Source of the DNA: Mercurialis annua
Lineage: Eukaryota > Streptophyta > Magnoliopsida > Malpighiales > Euphorbiaceae
Direction of reading: 5' to 3'
DNA: 64,000 nt
Assembly (NCBI RefSeq): GCF_937616625.2
Contig: NC_065576.1
Coordinates: 3,660,501 to 3,724,500, forward strand
In this document: positions 24,956 to 38,513 of the stretch, piece by piece
How the letters are laid out: every line of letters begins with the position of its first letter
How positions within the stretch are numbered: the first letter of the stretch is position 1
Notes under the pieces: generated by a model
The model's database searches: none
The model's input: the letters and a program-made list of their open reading frames with translations, nothing else
Told to the model about the DNA's origin: nothing
Position numbers and translations under genes: made by a program

Positions 24956-27900
24956 ATATGGTTGTTGCAAATTCCTTATAGCATCCAGCAAATGATGACC
25001 TATATCAAATTAACATGCAAAACTCAGGTGGGCATGTCCTCACCAACCCACACCAACAAAAACCTCATGAACCAACTAATTAATTGGAACCAACACCATG
25101 CTATTACAGATGTAATCGATTTTAATCAAGCTGAACTACTGTATTTTTAATTAAATTTAAATTCAAAATTCAATTAAGGTGGAATCAAATTTTACTTTAA
25201 GAGGCAAAGCTCAAATTCGATAAAATAATTGATATTCAATTTTGATTCAGCTACTTCTAAAACAAAAACAGAAAATTAATCTTAAAAGATTTTAATTTTT
25301 ATACTATAAATTTTAAATATGATCATTAGATATAATTGTAAGAATAAAGTATTAAATACATAACTTTGTAATAGTTTGTATAATATATTAATCAAGATAT
25401 AAAAAAATAAAAGGTCGGACAATGCTCATTTTAATGCCCATCTATAGGTAGTTTTTTTTTTCTCTGTCTGACTCGATTTAACTCTACTATTTATAAATTT
25501 TATTTGACATTTGATTCGAATAACTCTAATTTGGTCTCGACTAATACCGTATCAATTTTGAATAGTTTGTGACTTGACTCGATTTAGAATAATCCAATAA
25601 TAATAATAAGGAAAAAACTGCGTATTTATTATTTAATTAATTAATTCCATAAGTAAGTGTTGTTTTATAATTGAAAACGCCAACTTATATTTTTAAACAA
25701 TTCTTCCACTCATGCAGAATCAAATTTAACAACCAATAATTAATCTTCCGAGCAATCCGAAACATGATCAAGAAGAAGGAATCGGATCACCTAATGTAAA
25801 ACAAAAATAAAAAGAAATTGAGGATTCTAACTTCTAAGCAATAAATGACCTTCTCAGCGGTGACTTAGAGTTAGACCACTACCGTCACCGTCACCACCTG
25901 AAAGGTGACAGTTACAAATCACGTGCAATCCCCACCGTCCAATCAGACTCGTCACGTGCCACACCATCTCTGAGTGCTGAATTTTACCTCTAATGTACGT
26001 AAATCCTTGCATTAATACAATGCATGCAACAGAAAGATGTTGAAATTGAAATGGACCGTTATCTCTTGGATTTTAATACGGGTATGGGCTGACCTTTTCA
26101 CTAACAGTTATGTTTCCTGATCCAAATACAAAATATATTTAGGGTCCCTTTTGTTTTTTTTGGATAAGAAGTACAAAAGAATTATATTATCACAATTCAC
26201 ATCATTAATCCTTGTTCTTTGCATAAAGCTTTCCTTGATAAGATTAGTAGTCAATTTGGATTTTTGATTTTTGGAAAAATTATACATATAGAGACCCGGT
26301 CAAGGGTTCGATTTGACCAGATTTGGCCAGATTTAGTAGGGTCTTACACAATTATTTATAAGTTTAAATTTGGTCTGAACCGGGTTCATGTCTAATTTAT
26401 ATAATTCAAGTCTCAATCATGAGTTGAATTTTTGTAAATTTGGAATAGATTATTTTGGATCTACGTAAATTTTGATTAGAAATCAAAATCTAAATTCGGC
26501 TGTAAAAAAATATGATTCTAATGCAAAGTCGGATTCAAGCTAGCTGAATTTAATAGTAAAAGGACTTAAATCCAATCCAAGTTGAATGAACATGGATGGA
26601 TCGAGCAATACTCAACCGGTTAATTTTTTCAATTTCATAAATTTTGACAATATAAAAAAATACGATATATATCCACGACTTTAACCATTTTGACAATATA
26701 TCTATCTATATATCTATCCAAATCTCAATTCAATTAACATTATTTTTGCCAATCAAAGAATTATATAACATATATCACATACCCCTATATAGTATCAAGA
26801 TCAAGGAAAGCTCCATAAGGTGTCTAAATCACAAGTTTGTTCATACAAGAGCATGTGACTGTAGTAATGCAAGTACATGATAAAATTATGAAGTTGGTAT
26901 TAGATCAATTGAATTGAAGTTTGATTTTTTGTCTTGGGGGAGGGTGGTGGTGGTGCCCTATAATGTCCATAGAAAGGTCACTCAAATTGGGAAATAATTA
27001 TTAATTTTGTCATGAAAATGTAGACAAAGAATAACATTTGGTAGATTTTAATAAATGTGAGTGTTAAATAAGATTCAAAATCTCAAGTTGGGAGCTTGTC
27101 AATGAAAAAATTGGATAGTGACATTTGGTTGACAAGAGGAGGGGGTTGCTTGGACTATAGTGCCAATAACTTTGAATTATTTGATAATATACAGTCCTTC
27201 TTGTTTGTTAGGTTTACATTATTGGAGTGGAAGTTGTTAATCTTGTCAATAGTACGCCCAAGAATTTTGGTCCCGTCGTGCTCTAGGCTTAATAATGTAG
27301 TACCAGTGTGCAACTGTTAAAATAAAAGTTGTCAGAACTTCAATTCACAATAATAGACATAATAATATTATTTATTAAATGTACGGTTTTGGTTCAAACC
27401 GAATTAAACTTTAAATATTTCAATTCAAACGGAATCAGTCAGGTTCATTCGATTTCCTTGATTCACGTTTGATTTCGGATTGATTGATCAAAATTAAATT
27501 GAAATTTTATATTATTAAAATTGAATTGAATCAAATCGGACCAAAATAAAATTAATTTTTTAAAGTTTTTAGAAGTGTTCATTTTCTTTGGACGAAAATC
27601 TTGACTCTGTTTCTGTACTGCACATTTCTGAACCCTGGACCTCTTTTTTTCTACATCAGGAATTCTAAGGTAACAAATGCTTGCATGTGCTGACATGTGA
27701 TCCCCTGCTCCAAGAAACTTCTTAAATATTTTGTATTAAAAGACTTTTGAACCTAAATGTTTTTAAGTTTCAGAATCTATTTGGTTCAGCAACTTGTTAT
27801 GGGAGAGGAAAAAATTTAGTTCATTTTGATTAATTTGTCAAGTTAACTCAATAAATTAAATCGATTTGATTTAATTTCTGATGAAATTTAGTTCTATCGC

Positions 27901-28430
27901 AGTTAGGAGTTTAAAAATTTCAATTAACTGAATATTCTTTTATTTATTTTTTATAATTAATTTTATTATTTTTAACAATTTAACCGAATTAATTCAATCG
28001 GTTTACTTTTATATTTTTAAGATTTTAATTAACTCGATTAATATCAATTTTAAAAATAAAGTTATTTAGATAATTCAATTTTAGTTAATGAGTTTTTAGC
28101 AATTCCTCACTTCCTTTAATCTTTCAAATCACTAAATCAAACATTGCCTTAAATTGCTTAAATTTTAGAATCAAAACAAGTGGAAAAAATTTAAGATGGA
28201 AGGAAAGGAAAGGAAGAGAAATATTTTTTTTGTTTCTTATCAATCTTGTATTCATGATTCTTTATATGTCTGAAAATTACATTACATGTTCAATTTTTCA
28301 ACTGAAAACAACTGATGTAATTTTTCTAACTTCTTCTGTATAATGATCTGTACTTTACATATATCTACTCCACCAAATAAATGCTGTACATCTATCTGTT
28401 AACTCGATAATGCCATCGATGAAGCCAACT
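24956..28430. other. Intergenic DNA downstream of ZEP
   Basis: No gene is supported. A short, less AT-rich island at about 25850-25990 carries two CACGTG G-boxes (25920-25925, 25953-25958), a CCAAT word and repeated ACCGTCACC; it looks promoter-like. Around 26930-27310 there is another less AT-rich patch with no family resemblance. The remainder is A/T-rich. Confidence 0.35.
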
Positions 28431-28439
28431 CCCCGATTA

Positions 28440-31400
28440 TCATACCGATTGAAGAATTTCGCTTCCGCCCTTTTCTTTAATCTTTGGAGGAGATTTCAAA
28501 ACCTTAACTTGAAATTTTGCCTGCAGAATTCGAAGCTGAAAACAGTAAATTCCCAATTCTGAAACTCTATGGTGAGTAAAAAGAGTTCATGAACCAAACT
28601 AATCTTATTTAGTATGCATAAAATGTTCATCACCTTCTCATCAGAGCCAAATGCAATTGCATCTGCAGGATGAAATCTGGTCGGAAAATTTGGAGGCACC
28701 CGATTCCGTCTACCGTCATTACTTCAAATGTAAGGACAACATAGTCTCAGACACAAGAATTCCAAAGTAAATATATATTACAAATTATTGGGTTTTCTGT
28801 GAATTTTAAAAACTCATAATTTCTTCGACGACTTTTAGGTATTATATAACCGGAATCTCTTTTGTAGATGAACTTTAGTTAAATGAAACTAAAGTATCCT
28901 GAAGAAAACAATGAGATTTTAAAATAATAAAAAACAATGTATTTTTGACATAACATGATAATAATATTCCGTATGTATAATTAATACAGAAATATGCATC
29001 TTATTTCCCACAACTTACCTGGTGACAAAGGTGCCATGTTCGCTCCGCAAATCAATCACGTAAAAGCCACCGTTTTTGTAGCTAATCCGTGCATGCTTTT
29101 TTGAGACCTGGAATCGGGGACGACAACAATAAGCCTTGACATACATACCATAAATGTAAGGTTTAAGCCATACAGTGGCAATCAAAACTTACCTTAGGCG
29201 AGGGTATGACTATAGACTTCCCCGGAAAATCATTCTTTGATTCACTCCTGGAATTACAACGACGCATTCAAATAAGTATCTTATGAAAGATGATAGCATA
29301 AATGAACTCAAAACACTCTTATGACTTGATAAGAATTTATCAAAATTTGAAAAAAAACATACCCGACCATACAGGGCGCGTTCTCATCTCGGATTAAACG
29401 GATAGGTTCAGAAATGGCAGAATTGTCTCCACATGGTAAAAGAAACCATCTACAAACAGATAATATAGTTTTTTAGAAAATGTAAAAATTTGAAAGTACG
29501 AATATAGCTATGGTAATGAAGAATAAAAAGTACGTACTCTCCGTCAAGAGCACGCTCTAGTGCATCATCATCTTCAAACCATGTTCTTAATTTGTCATTG
29601 GCCTAGAGAAAATTCCAACCAAAAATTAGAATAAATAGCATATCAAAATCTTAATAAACTTGCAATGAGCAATAATGTAACCAAAGCTACCTACTTTGTC
29701 TGAGAGTCTGCAACTAGGAGGTCTTCCTTCAAGTTTTGAACTGCAAATAAAATAAAAAAAGAAGATAATTACTACAAAAATGACACGGAGGAAGGTGAAA
29801 TCGGCAATATTTGTTTATGCACTATTAATCAGGATTCAAAGATTATGAAATGGTAAATTCTTTATTGTAATATTCATTTGTATGTCTAATACTTTTCAAA
29901 AATAGAAATGAAATTCTGCATGCACAATTCATTAAACATAATGAGAGTATTACAAACTAAACATTTTTAAAATAAAAGAATATTCTTAAATTCTAACAAG
30001 AGCTATTAAGCCGAAAGAACTCAAAATCTTACCTATTACCGCCTAAGACCCAACTGAGCATTAGGGGCATTCCGATGTCAATAAAAAATCTTCCACCGAC
30101 TCTTCCCGGATGTGGTATGCGATACTTTGTCAAGAACTGAAAGCCGTGGCAAATGTTAGAACACTTCCTCTGTTAATTTTCCTTTTCATTCTCTTCATTT
30201 AGTTAAAGAACAAATATGCTCACCGACAATGGACCAAGGCCTACGCCCAAATATGCTTTATAAGTTGAAGCCATAATTGCAGCCATTCTTGCCATTCCAT
30301 GGATGACAGCAACTCGAAGTTTTCTAGCACTCTCGTAGCTGTCAAGAAAATTTGGAGTCGGTAATCAAGTTAAGATACTACAATACCTTATGCTATAAAG
30401 GAAGAGACTCACAGAACAGCAACAGATTCTTTTGTTCAAAGTTAGGCGTAATCAAATTGCTTATAACTTATAAATGACACATCAAAGCCTTGGTAATATA
30501 GATGCTTTATATACAAGAAAAATGAGATGCTTTATAGTACTTTACCTCCTTAGAGATGAAACGACATCAACGGGATTTCCTGACTCGATGCTTTGATTCC
30601 ATTGCTTCTCAAGCTCCAATGCAAGTTGATAACCATCCTGTCACAGCATACCACATGCATTGAGGTTTCAGCTTAGTCATTAAGCATCTTCACTGGGTAG
30701 CCGGCACTTGACTTTTTAATGTCTCATTATTTTCCAATAAAGGTTCATTTCACACCTCGTACTTGGGACGGAAGATCAAAAGAGTCCAATTATGCAGGTT
30801 TGAACAAAACAATCCACAAATTGTCAATTTTGGGTCTGTTTACACCCTAATATGACGTCTCTGACGTCATTCTTGATGGTTAAAGGTGTAAAATGACCCA
30901 AAATTGACAAGTTCTGGTTTTTTTCCAATAACACGAACTTAGGCTCTTTTGTCTTTCGTCACAAGTTGGAGGGTGGAAATAAACCTTTATTGCATTATTT
31001 TATTATTAGTTGATTCTAAGAGGGTGTATAGTCAATTTACATTTAGACAATTGAGACAGTCCGAAGCCGGGAAGCATAATCAAAAGCATAAGCGGTAGGT
31101 AAATATTACAGGATATGATATTAGCCTTAGGAAATCCTTATATGGGAGATGAGAAACCAAAATGTAGCGTGTCAAATGCCGATTTTTAATCATAATTTAG
31201 AGAACTTGAAGCAAAGTTTACCTCAATGGCCATGCAACCTCCTTGACCCAAATTAGGCTGCATGGCATGAACTGAATCGCCAAGCAATGTCACACGGCCC
31301 CTTCCCCATGTAAAAATGGGTTCTCTGTCATATATATCACGTCGAAGAATGGCCTCCTCATCTGTGGCGTTTACCAAATCTATGACATTATCACACCAAC

Positions 31401-34137
31401 CCTCAAATATTTTCAGCAGCCTTTCCTTTTTACCTACATAAAGATGAATGATAGAATTGGTAAGATGAAAATTAAAAAGCACCATTGTTTTTACCTTTTT
31501 TATATGTGTCGACCATCTAAAACTTCTTTGTTATTTACTTAGAATTGGTCATTTCCAATGTTTTTTCATGTTGTAAATACAAAATCTATATTTTTTCTAT
31601 GAGGAAATTATTGGGGTTCCGAGATCAGAATCATGGTTAATTTAAATATCCGTATTTTTCATTAGTCCATTGGATAGAATATAATGAGCATAGAGAGCAT
31701 CTGGAAAGTATTTACCATTGGGCTTATCCTCGCCACCTGCTGGCTCATTGTAAAATGCATACCATTGCATCTTTCCGGAACCCACATCCGAAGAAACAAA
31801 GTATTGTTTATGACCCAAAAATACCCGATACCTTCAGAACAGAAGGCTTAGGATCAGTATCAACAATTTGACACACAATCTCATTGGTTTATGTATAGAA
31901 CATACAGAATCTGAACACCGCGGCAAATAATATAAAAACAGCAAAATAGGCACACAATGGAACTGAGCGTACCCAACAGTCTCAATATCAACAGGCACAA
32001 AATCTGCAATGCCAGTATAGCAAGTGTAGCCCGAGTATACAGGATCCTTCTGCCCAAATAAGTTCTTCCTCACCTAAGTACAATATAATAGTAAAACATT
32101 TTATAAGTGAATGTCTTTGTTAAATATTCTCGATGAAAAGACATTGATACGATCATATACCTTTGACCAAATTCCGTCAGCACCAACTAGGAGGTCACCT
32201 TCAAATTTCTCTCCATTCTCAAGCATCACAGTAACCTAAGCTTATATATTGCAAAAGTACAGTTCAATTAATGTGATAAATAAACTTGATGAAACACTAT
32301 AGAGCAACAGAATCAGTTAATCAAACAAATTCAAGATGTTTTAAAATTATAGCAAAGACTTGATATCTCGTACACTCTGCAAGCAAAGATGATTTCAGAA
32401 AAGGACAGTTTCCGAAAAAGTACCTGACTGCCATTATCCACAAAATCAACAACATTGCTTGCATTCATAATCACATCTTCTCCGACAGCACGAGCTAGGA
32501 TCTGTTGCAAAGTCATTCGGCTAATGACTCTTGTGACTGGGAGTCCCCGTTCTGCGGCAGGAGTGAAGGTATCAAACTTGCAGTACCTGATAACCAGTTA
32601 TTTAACATTCAATATGATTGGAGACAAACACTCAGTTTAGCACAGCAGGCAGAAATAATTAGCTTCTAACATTCATTTAGTTTTAAGAGTTCGTTCTACG
32701 CCTTAAGCAGCTTACAGTAAATAAAATGAAAACACAAGGACAAAAAGTCAATAATTTCCAATTCACCTAAGCTTGCAAGTTGTCTGTTATCGCCTTTTCT
32801 GCTCGGCAATTTAGCCAATACCCAAAAACCACCATAGTAGCAATATTTGCAAACATACAGCATTAGTTTCTACCTTTTACGCCATAGTTTATTAAATTAC
32901 CACCTTAAACCAACTTGTTCAAACTCCCGAATGAGCATATCTCACTCTTAACACAGACTTCTCGACCTCAAAGATATATCTATGCGGCACAAACACGGAT
33001 ACCAAAAAACACTTGGACACGAATACGACGAAACGGTGTTATTTTAAGGTTTCTTATCTTAAAAATGAAGTTCTGTATCCGAAACGCCAAGTTTCCGACA
33101 TGTTTTCGAAACAAAAAAACGTTTATCTAATGAAGTGCAGTGCTACTTAGGATATAGTACTACTAAATTGCATCTTCTTTCTATATATATGCATCGAAAG
33201 CTGATCAACTTTCGTCACAAACTATGCATCAAACTAAGAATATGATAACTAACTCCCACATATCAGATAATAGCTACAGCTACAGATTATGTTATTCAAA
33301 ATTAAAAAGGAACATCTAATCTAACAATTCCATTCATTGAAAAGTCAGAACTAACAGAGTCATACAGGTTCAAATATAATTAATAATTTAATCCCCACAA
33401 TAACAAGATCCATTACCTATTTCTTCAGTCACAATCAGTTGATTTTAAAAGAATATTAAAATAACAAACATGTATCATGTCCATCAATAAACATCACCAT
33501 AGATACTGAGTCACATACCAATTAACACAACCTTAAATAATTAAAATCCAACAAAACACAACCTTAATAACATTAAATTCAACAAAGAGTCAATTAATAA
33601 ATTTAAAGAAAAAGCAATAAAATTTGAGCAAAAAACATACCAAGTACCAGAAACTCCATCAACAAGACCATTAATTCTATCACCAGTAATACAGCCAGCT
33701 CTCAAAACTTCATCAGCAACATCCAAATCAATAGCCTCCAAAGCAGCTAATGCATTACTTTGAATCTGAATCGGACCTCTGTACTGTCCCTCTCCTCTTA
33801 TAGCACTCAAATCTCTCTCAAAAACTATAACTTCAAACCCCTTTCTTTTAGCTGCCAAAGCAAAAACCAGCCCACCAATCCCACCTCCAGCCACAAGAAT
33901 TCTCAGTTTCTTGTCCTCCGAGCCTCTCCGGTTCAACTCAGTCACTGAAGCTGACTCAGTCACCACAGCTTTCACTTGTGTAACCTTACTTTTCTTGGTC
34001 TTGAAGTGCACACTGTAGCTTGGTAGAGATGAAAACTCAGGTGCAGAGGTGTTGTTATGGTTAAATATCGGATGGGCCCTTGAGAAAAGTGAAGTTGATG
34101 GGTTGATCGAGCTGCAAAAAACAGCTGAAGAAGCCAT
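28440..34137 (-). CDS. ZEP: Zeaxanthin epoxidase, chloroplastic, 16 exons
   Basis: This FAD- and NADPH/ferredoxin-dependent enzyme converts zeaxanthin to antheraxanthin and violaxanthin in plastids, feeding the xanthophyll cycle and ABA synthesis. Exons in transcript order are 34137-33641, 32586-32424, 32235-32161, 32073-31973, 31831-31716, 31433-31222, 30637-30546, 30338-30224, 30136-30033, 29740-29695, 29602-29538, 29449-29363, 29247-29193, 29107-29019, 28721-28634, 28520-28440. All have GT-AG borders and agree in phase, giving 661 aa (Arabidopsis is about 667). A Ser-rich transit-like region (about 1-75) precedes the FAD Rossmann motif VAGGGIGGLVFALAA (about 87-101). YRGPIQIQSNALAALEAID follows. 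DLLVGADGIWSK and VTLLGDSVHAMQPNLGQGGC are the other flavin-binding motifs. The C-terminal FHA domain (about 540-640) shows RSEHGTFV. The start MASSAVF is preferred over an ATG 14 codons upstream because it begins the transit-like region. No frame damage is seen. Introns 1 and 6 host MITEs. Confidence 0.97.
30734..30992. mobile_element. MULE-type MITE in ZEP intron 6
   Basis: The left arm CCAATAAAGGTTCATTTCAC and the right arm, read inversely as CAATAAAGGTTTATTTCCAC, form imperfect inverted ends. The arms continue with ACTTGGGACGGAAGA / ACTTGTGACGAAAGA and AAAAGAG words. Flanks are CATTATTTT on both sides (30725-30733 and 30993-31001), a perfect 9-bp duplication. The centre repeats TTTTGGGTC / GACCCAAAA. 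It has no ORF and sits well away from the splice sites. Confidence 0.8.
32981..33150. mobile_element. Worn MITE in ZEP intron 1, related to the one at 16739
   Basis: The left border TATGCGGCACAAACACGG and the right border, inversely CTAAGTAGCACTGCAC, resemble the TAAGNAGCAC ends of the element at 16739. The arms contain CGAAAC/GTTTCG words. The flanks GATATATC and GATATAGT match imperfectly. Length is about 170 bp. It is probably an older relative. Confidence 0.5.
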
Positions 34138-34860
34138 TTTTGTGTTCTTGAATAGCCCAAAAACCAGAAGCAAAAACACTAAAAAAATATTAAAATTTTC
34201 TTGGTTGTTGAATTGAGTTTAAGTTGTGAACTTGTGGACCAGTTTATGTTATTTTAGCAGGGTGAGAACCAAGAAATATAGTGATGGTTATAGTTCGGTG
34301 GTGGGGCTGTGGAGATTATGAGCCAATCCATGGATGGAAACTGAAGCCACAACTAAGGAATACTAATCGTGCAGATTGGGATGCCATATGTTGCTTCCTC
34401 ACTAAATATCTTCGGACACATGTTTAAGTCTCTGTGGCCGTTTCTCGTTATGCGGTTGTTAAAAAAGGATAAAGTTTTTAAACTAATGAAATTGCCTCGC
34501 TTTCACACTTGAATTTATTTTTAAATGGGAAGATTATTGTAACGTTCAAAACGCTTGTTTTTCATACTTTTTACTATTTGTTTTTTTGAAAGTTAAATAT
34601 AATTATTACTAAAAGATAACAAATTGTATTTTTAAAATATTTTACTTTTATCAATATTAATTTTAATTTTTATATTTAATATATTTTAATTTTAATTTAA
34701 TTATATTTATTTATAATTTTAAATAATATAGTATAGCTTTACTAACGTACATGCCAGATATATTTTATATCTACTTAATTTTTTTATGAGGTATATAAAT
34801 TAAAATATAAAAAAATAATTCTTTACCATGTTATGTTTATTTTTTTATTTTTTTAATTAA
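34138..34860. other. ZEP upstream region
   Basis: It holds the 5' leader and presumed promoter of ZEP, read leftwards. The part next to the ATG (to about 34480) is of more even composition; beyond it the DNA becomes AT-rich. No clear TATA position could be chosen, and no other gene is seen. Confidence 0.4.
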
Positions 34861-34866
34861 AAATTA

Positions 34867-35102
34867 CTCCCCCCGTCCTATTTAGGAAGTCCCGCTATTT
34901 TTTTACAAATATTAAAAAGATAAAAGATATAGTATATTTTTTATCTTTTTGCTTATTAATTGTGATTTACAATTGTATATATCTTGAATTATTTTATAAG
35001 TGTGTTTAATTATTAAGATAAAATAAGTGATAAAGAAGAAAGTTTAAGCTAAAAAGATGAAACAAAACTTTTTAAGTGAAAAAAAATGACAATGGAATGG
35101 GA
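34867..35102. mobile_element. Truncated Stowaway-like MITE
   Basis: CTCCCCCCGTCCTATTTAGG follows a TA and matches the left terminus of the common plant CTCCCTCCGTCCC elements. The interior (TTGTGATTTACAATTG and AAACAAAACTTTTTAAGTG) fits the same type. The expected right end GGGACGGAGGGAG is missing; the sequence stops near AATGGAATGGGACC. It is a remnant. Confidence 0.55.
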
Positions 35103-35269
35103 CCAATGAAGCATTAATTTTATAATGAAATGTGGTATTTGTAATTAAAATCTAATTGTAATAAAATCTTTTTAATTACATTACCATTAACAAATTCAAA
35201 AAGTGGTTAGAAATATAAAAGCCATAAAAGAATTAAATTTCTCAGACTGATAAGTTTTATTAATATACA

Positions 35270-35820
35270 TCTATACTATATATAAAAGCACGGATGGGGG
35301 GGGGGACAGGCAAATTTATTGAATAATCCTTTTCAGTTTACTACTAACTAAAAGTTTTATAGTCATTAACTAATTAGTTATTTAATTAATCACTATTGTA
35401 ATTAAAGTCCTAATTAGAATAGATAGCTAAATTATCTACAATTTAGTTTTCAGTATGTATAAAACTAACTAAATTGTCTCCAAATTAGTAGGAATACATA
35501 TCTTTTAGTTTAATTGAACTACAAGATTATATTTGGTCAATATAATATTATTTAAATTTATATCTTATTATTTTTAAAGATATTATTAATAAAATTAAAT
35601 TAATTATTTAATTATGGTTATTATAAAACCAAAAGAGAAATAAATTCAGCATGGAAAAAAATTTAATAACCGAATATATTATATTTACTTTTAAAAAAAT
35701 TCTTAACTAATTTAATATTAATTATAAATAAAAAATTGATATAATTATAATAAATTTATTTATATGTTCATTGACGAGTTACATTACGAGCCACGTGCAT
35801 AGCATGTAATGCGAAACTAG
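35270..35820 (+). mobile_element. Short non-autonomous Helitron, copy A
   Basis: It starts TCTATACTATATATAAAAGC directly after an A and ends CTAG directly before a T, the A|TC...CTAG|T pattern of Helitrons. Nine to ten bases before the end lies a hairpin, ACGTGC-ATA-GCATGT (one mismatch). There are no target duplication and no ORF. Length is 551 bp. The ends match copy B at 48454. Confidence 0.85.
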
Positions 35821-36114
35821 TATAATTGAAAAGAGAGAAGTAAAATCGAACATTAACTTAATTATTGTGCTACAACAACACCGACTTTTTTTTATTTATT
35901 AAAATTTAAAAGGGAGAAGAAAAATAGAACATGAACTCCTTAATTATAGAGAAAATTGCACAAAACACTACATTTTCTAATTTATTTGCAATGAATACCT
36001 CAATTTTAAAAGTTTATTTTTTTACCTTATTTTTCTATTGTTTTTAGTTGTACTCCCAACTAAATTTAATTTATTTGTATTTTTACTCTCCTTTCTATAC
36101 ACACATGCACACCT

Positions 36115-38183
36115 CATTTTTCTTTTCTTTTTCTCTCTCTTCCTTTTCTCTCTCTTTTTTTTCTCTTTCCTCTTCCTCCTCCTTCTCCTTCATTTTCGTC
36201 TTTTTCTTCTTCTCTTCTTCTGCAACTTTTTCTTTTCATTTTCTTCCATTGAATTTCTTGCAAATTCTATTTAAATTTCCTATAATTTATTTAATATAAT
36301 CGATTTATAACACAAACAATCAGAGATCTGAAACAAATAAGAAATCAAAGATGAAAAAATCAATCGTGTTCGTCTCAGAGAATTTGAAGCAACGGAATAT
36401 TACGCCATCGTCACCGTCATATCCTCTTATTATGGATCTTCTTCTTCCTCTTTCTATTTTTTTATGTATTAATTTTTTGTTCATACGTTTGAAATTATTG
36501 TAAACTGTTTGAAACTGTTTTTAAGAAATCGTTTTAAATTATTTGTTTGAAACCTTTATAAACTGTTGAAAACTTTATAAACTGTTTTATAACTAATTTA
36601 ATTTTTTTATGCAATGTTTGAAACTGTTTTAAAAATCCGTTTGAATCTGATTGAAACCTTTGTAAACTGTTTAAAACTTTTATAAACTGTTTTTGAAATT
36701 TTTGTAAGCTATTAGAAAATATTTTATTTTTAAATGTTTGAAACCTTTATAAATTGTTTAAACATTTTTAAACTGTTTTAAACTGTATTTAGATCAAAGT
36801 TGCAAATTTTATTTTATGAAACTGTTTGAAACACTTGTAAACTGTTTGAAATTTTTGTAAACTGTTTGAAACTGTTTTTGTTTTAAACTGTTTGAAACGC
36901 TTGTAAACTGTTTGAGACATTTGTAAACTGTTTGAAGCTGTTTTTGAAACTGTTTGAAACGCTTGTAAACTATTTTGAAACCAATGTATAAACTTTTTTT
37001 AAATGATAATAAAACTGAGCTTTAGAATTTTTTTGAAACCATTTGAAACTGCATTTGAAAATGCATTTGAAACTTTGAAACCGTTTTTAATAGATTTTTA
37101 ATGTGACCAAATAAATTAATAATTTACAGTTTTTTTGTTTTTGGATAAATTTATGAACATTGGATTTGAATTCGATGTGAAATTTGAAGCGATTTCATTA
37201 CGAATTAAAAATTCGAGCGGATCGAAAACTAAAGTTGAAACTTATAAAAAAGTGATGTTAGAATTAGAAAATCAATCTATTTAATTGATATGAATTGAAA
37301 ATTTTGATTTATTTATTGAATTATTAGCTGTTTTGTTTGGATGAACTGGAACAATAAGAAGAAAAAGAAAAGAAGAAGAAAAAGAAGAAGAAGAAGAAGA
37401 AGAAGAAGAAGAAGAAAAAGTATAAATCCAAAACGGCGGAGTATAAAAATAAGAGAGGAGAGTAAAAAAATAAAGATGAAACAGACTGGAGTACAAAAAG
37501 AAAGTTGAAAAATTATGGTTAAAAAATACTAATATTTTTCTGTTTTAGGTATTCTTCTAATTAACCCATTTTTCTTTTCTTTTTCTCTCTCTTCCTTTTC
37601 TCTCTCTTTTTTTCTCTCTTTCCTCTCCTCCTCCTTCATCTTTGTCTTTTTCTTCTTCTCTTCTTCTGCAACTTTTTCTTTTCATTTTCTTCCATTGAAT
37701 TTCTTAGCAAATTCTATTTAAATTTCCTATAATTTATTTAATATATTCGATTTATAACACAAACAATCAGAGATCTGAAACAAATAAGAAATCAAAGATG
37801 AAAAAATCAATCGTGTTCGTCTCAGAGAATTTGAAGCAACGGAATATTACGCCATCGTCACCGTCATATCCTCTTATTATGGATCTTCTTCTTCCTCTTT
37901 CTATTTTTTTATGTATTAATTTTTTGTTCATACGTTTGAAACTATTGTAAACTGTTTGAAACTGTTTTTAAGAAATCGTTTTAAATTATTTGTTTGAAAC
38001 ATTTATAAACTGTTGAAAACTTTATAAACTGTTTTATAACTAATTTAATTTTTTTTATGCAATGTTTGAAACTGTTTTAAAAATCCGTTTGAATCTGATT
38101 GAAACCTTTGTAAACTGTTTAAAACTTTTATAAACTGTTTTTGAAATTTTTGTAAGCTATTAGAAAATATTTTATTTTTAAAT
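36115..38183 (+). repeat. Tandem 1.43-kb repeat array: unit 1 and left part of unit 2
   Basis: Unit 1 is 36115-37565; unit 2 begins at 37566 and is cut at 38183 by the MULE. Each unit opens with a pyrimidine-rich run (TTTCTCTCTCTTCC...). A unique part with GTGTTCGTCTCAGAGAATTT follows. Then comes a minisatellite of about 19 bp (TTTGTAAACTGTTTGAAAC variants) for over 500 bp. The unit closes with a GAA microsatellite and ...GAGGAGAGTAAAAA...TTAACCC. The Ser/Phe-rich ORFs here are low-complexity by-products. The region left of unit 1 (about 35985-36110) mirrors the right end imperfectly (see findings). Confidence 0.85.
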
Positions 38184-38275
38184 GAACGAAGGATCATTTT
38201 GCCCCCTGAAGTTGGCACAAAGTATCAAAAACGTCCAAATTAGCGAAACATGATCACTTTTACCCTGAACTTGTC
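38184..38275 (+). repeat. Left terminal inverted repeat of the MULE
   Basis: The 92-bp sequence is the inverse of 44668-44759 with one difference (T versus G at about position 68 of the repeat). It is itself built from degenerate ~30-bp units, each with GATC/TATCA followed by a C-run and TGAASTT. Confidence 0.93.
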
Positions 38276-38513
38276 AATTTTGGTACAAAACCCCCCCTCC
38301 CCAATCTCAGCTTTGCGCGTGTAACTCAAACAATGGTTTTGACAAAACCACCAATCAAAAAGCTGATTTTTCCTAATTAATTGAGGGGGTAATCTGATCC
38401 ATGTTTCCTAATTAAAATTCCAAAATTAAAAGAAAACCTAATTTCCCTAATTTCCCCAATCTTCAAATTGAATTCGTCAAACTCAGGAACCCTAATTTCC
38501 CTTCTTCTTCAAG

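Noticed and set aside
36038..36299. ORFs rich in Phe, Ser and Leu in the tandem array, also near 37281 and 46727
   Set aside because: They are translations of pyrimidine runs and the GAA/TTC microsatellite; no domain and no conservation beyond the DNA repeat.
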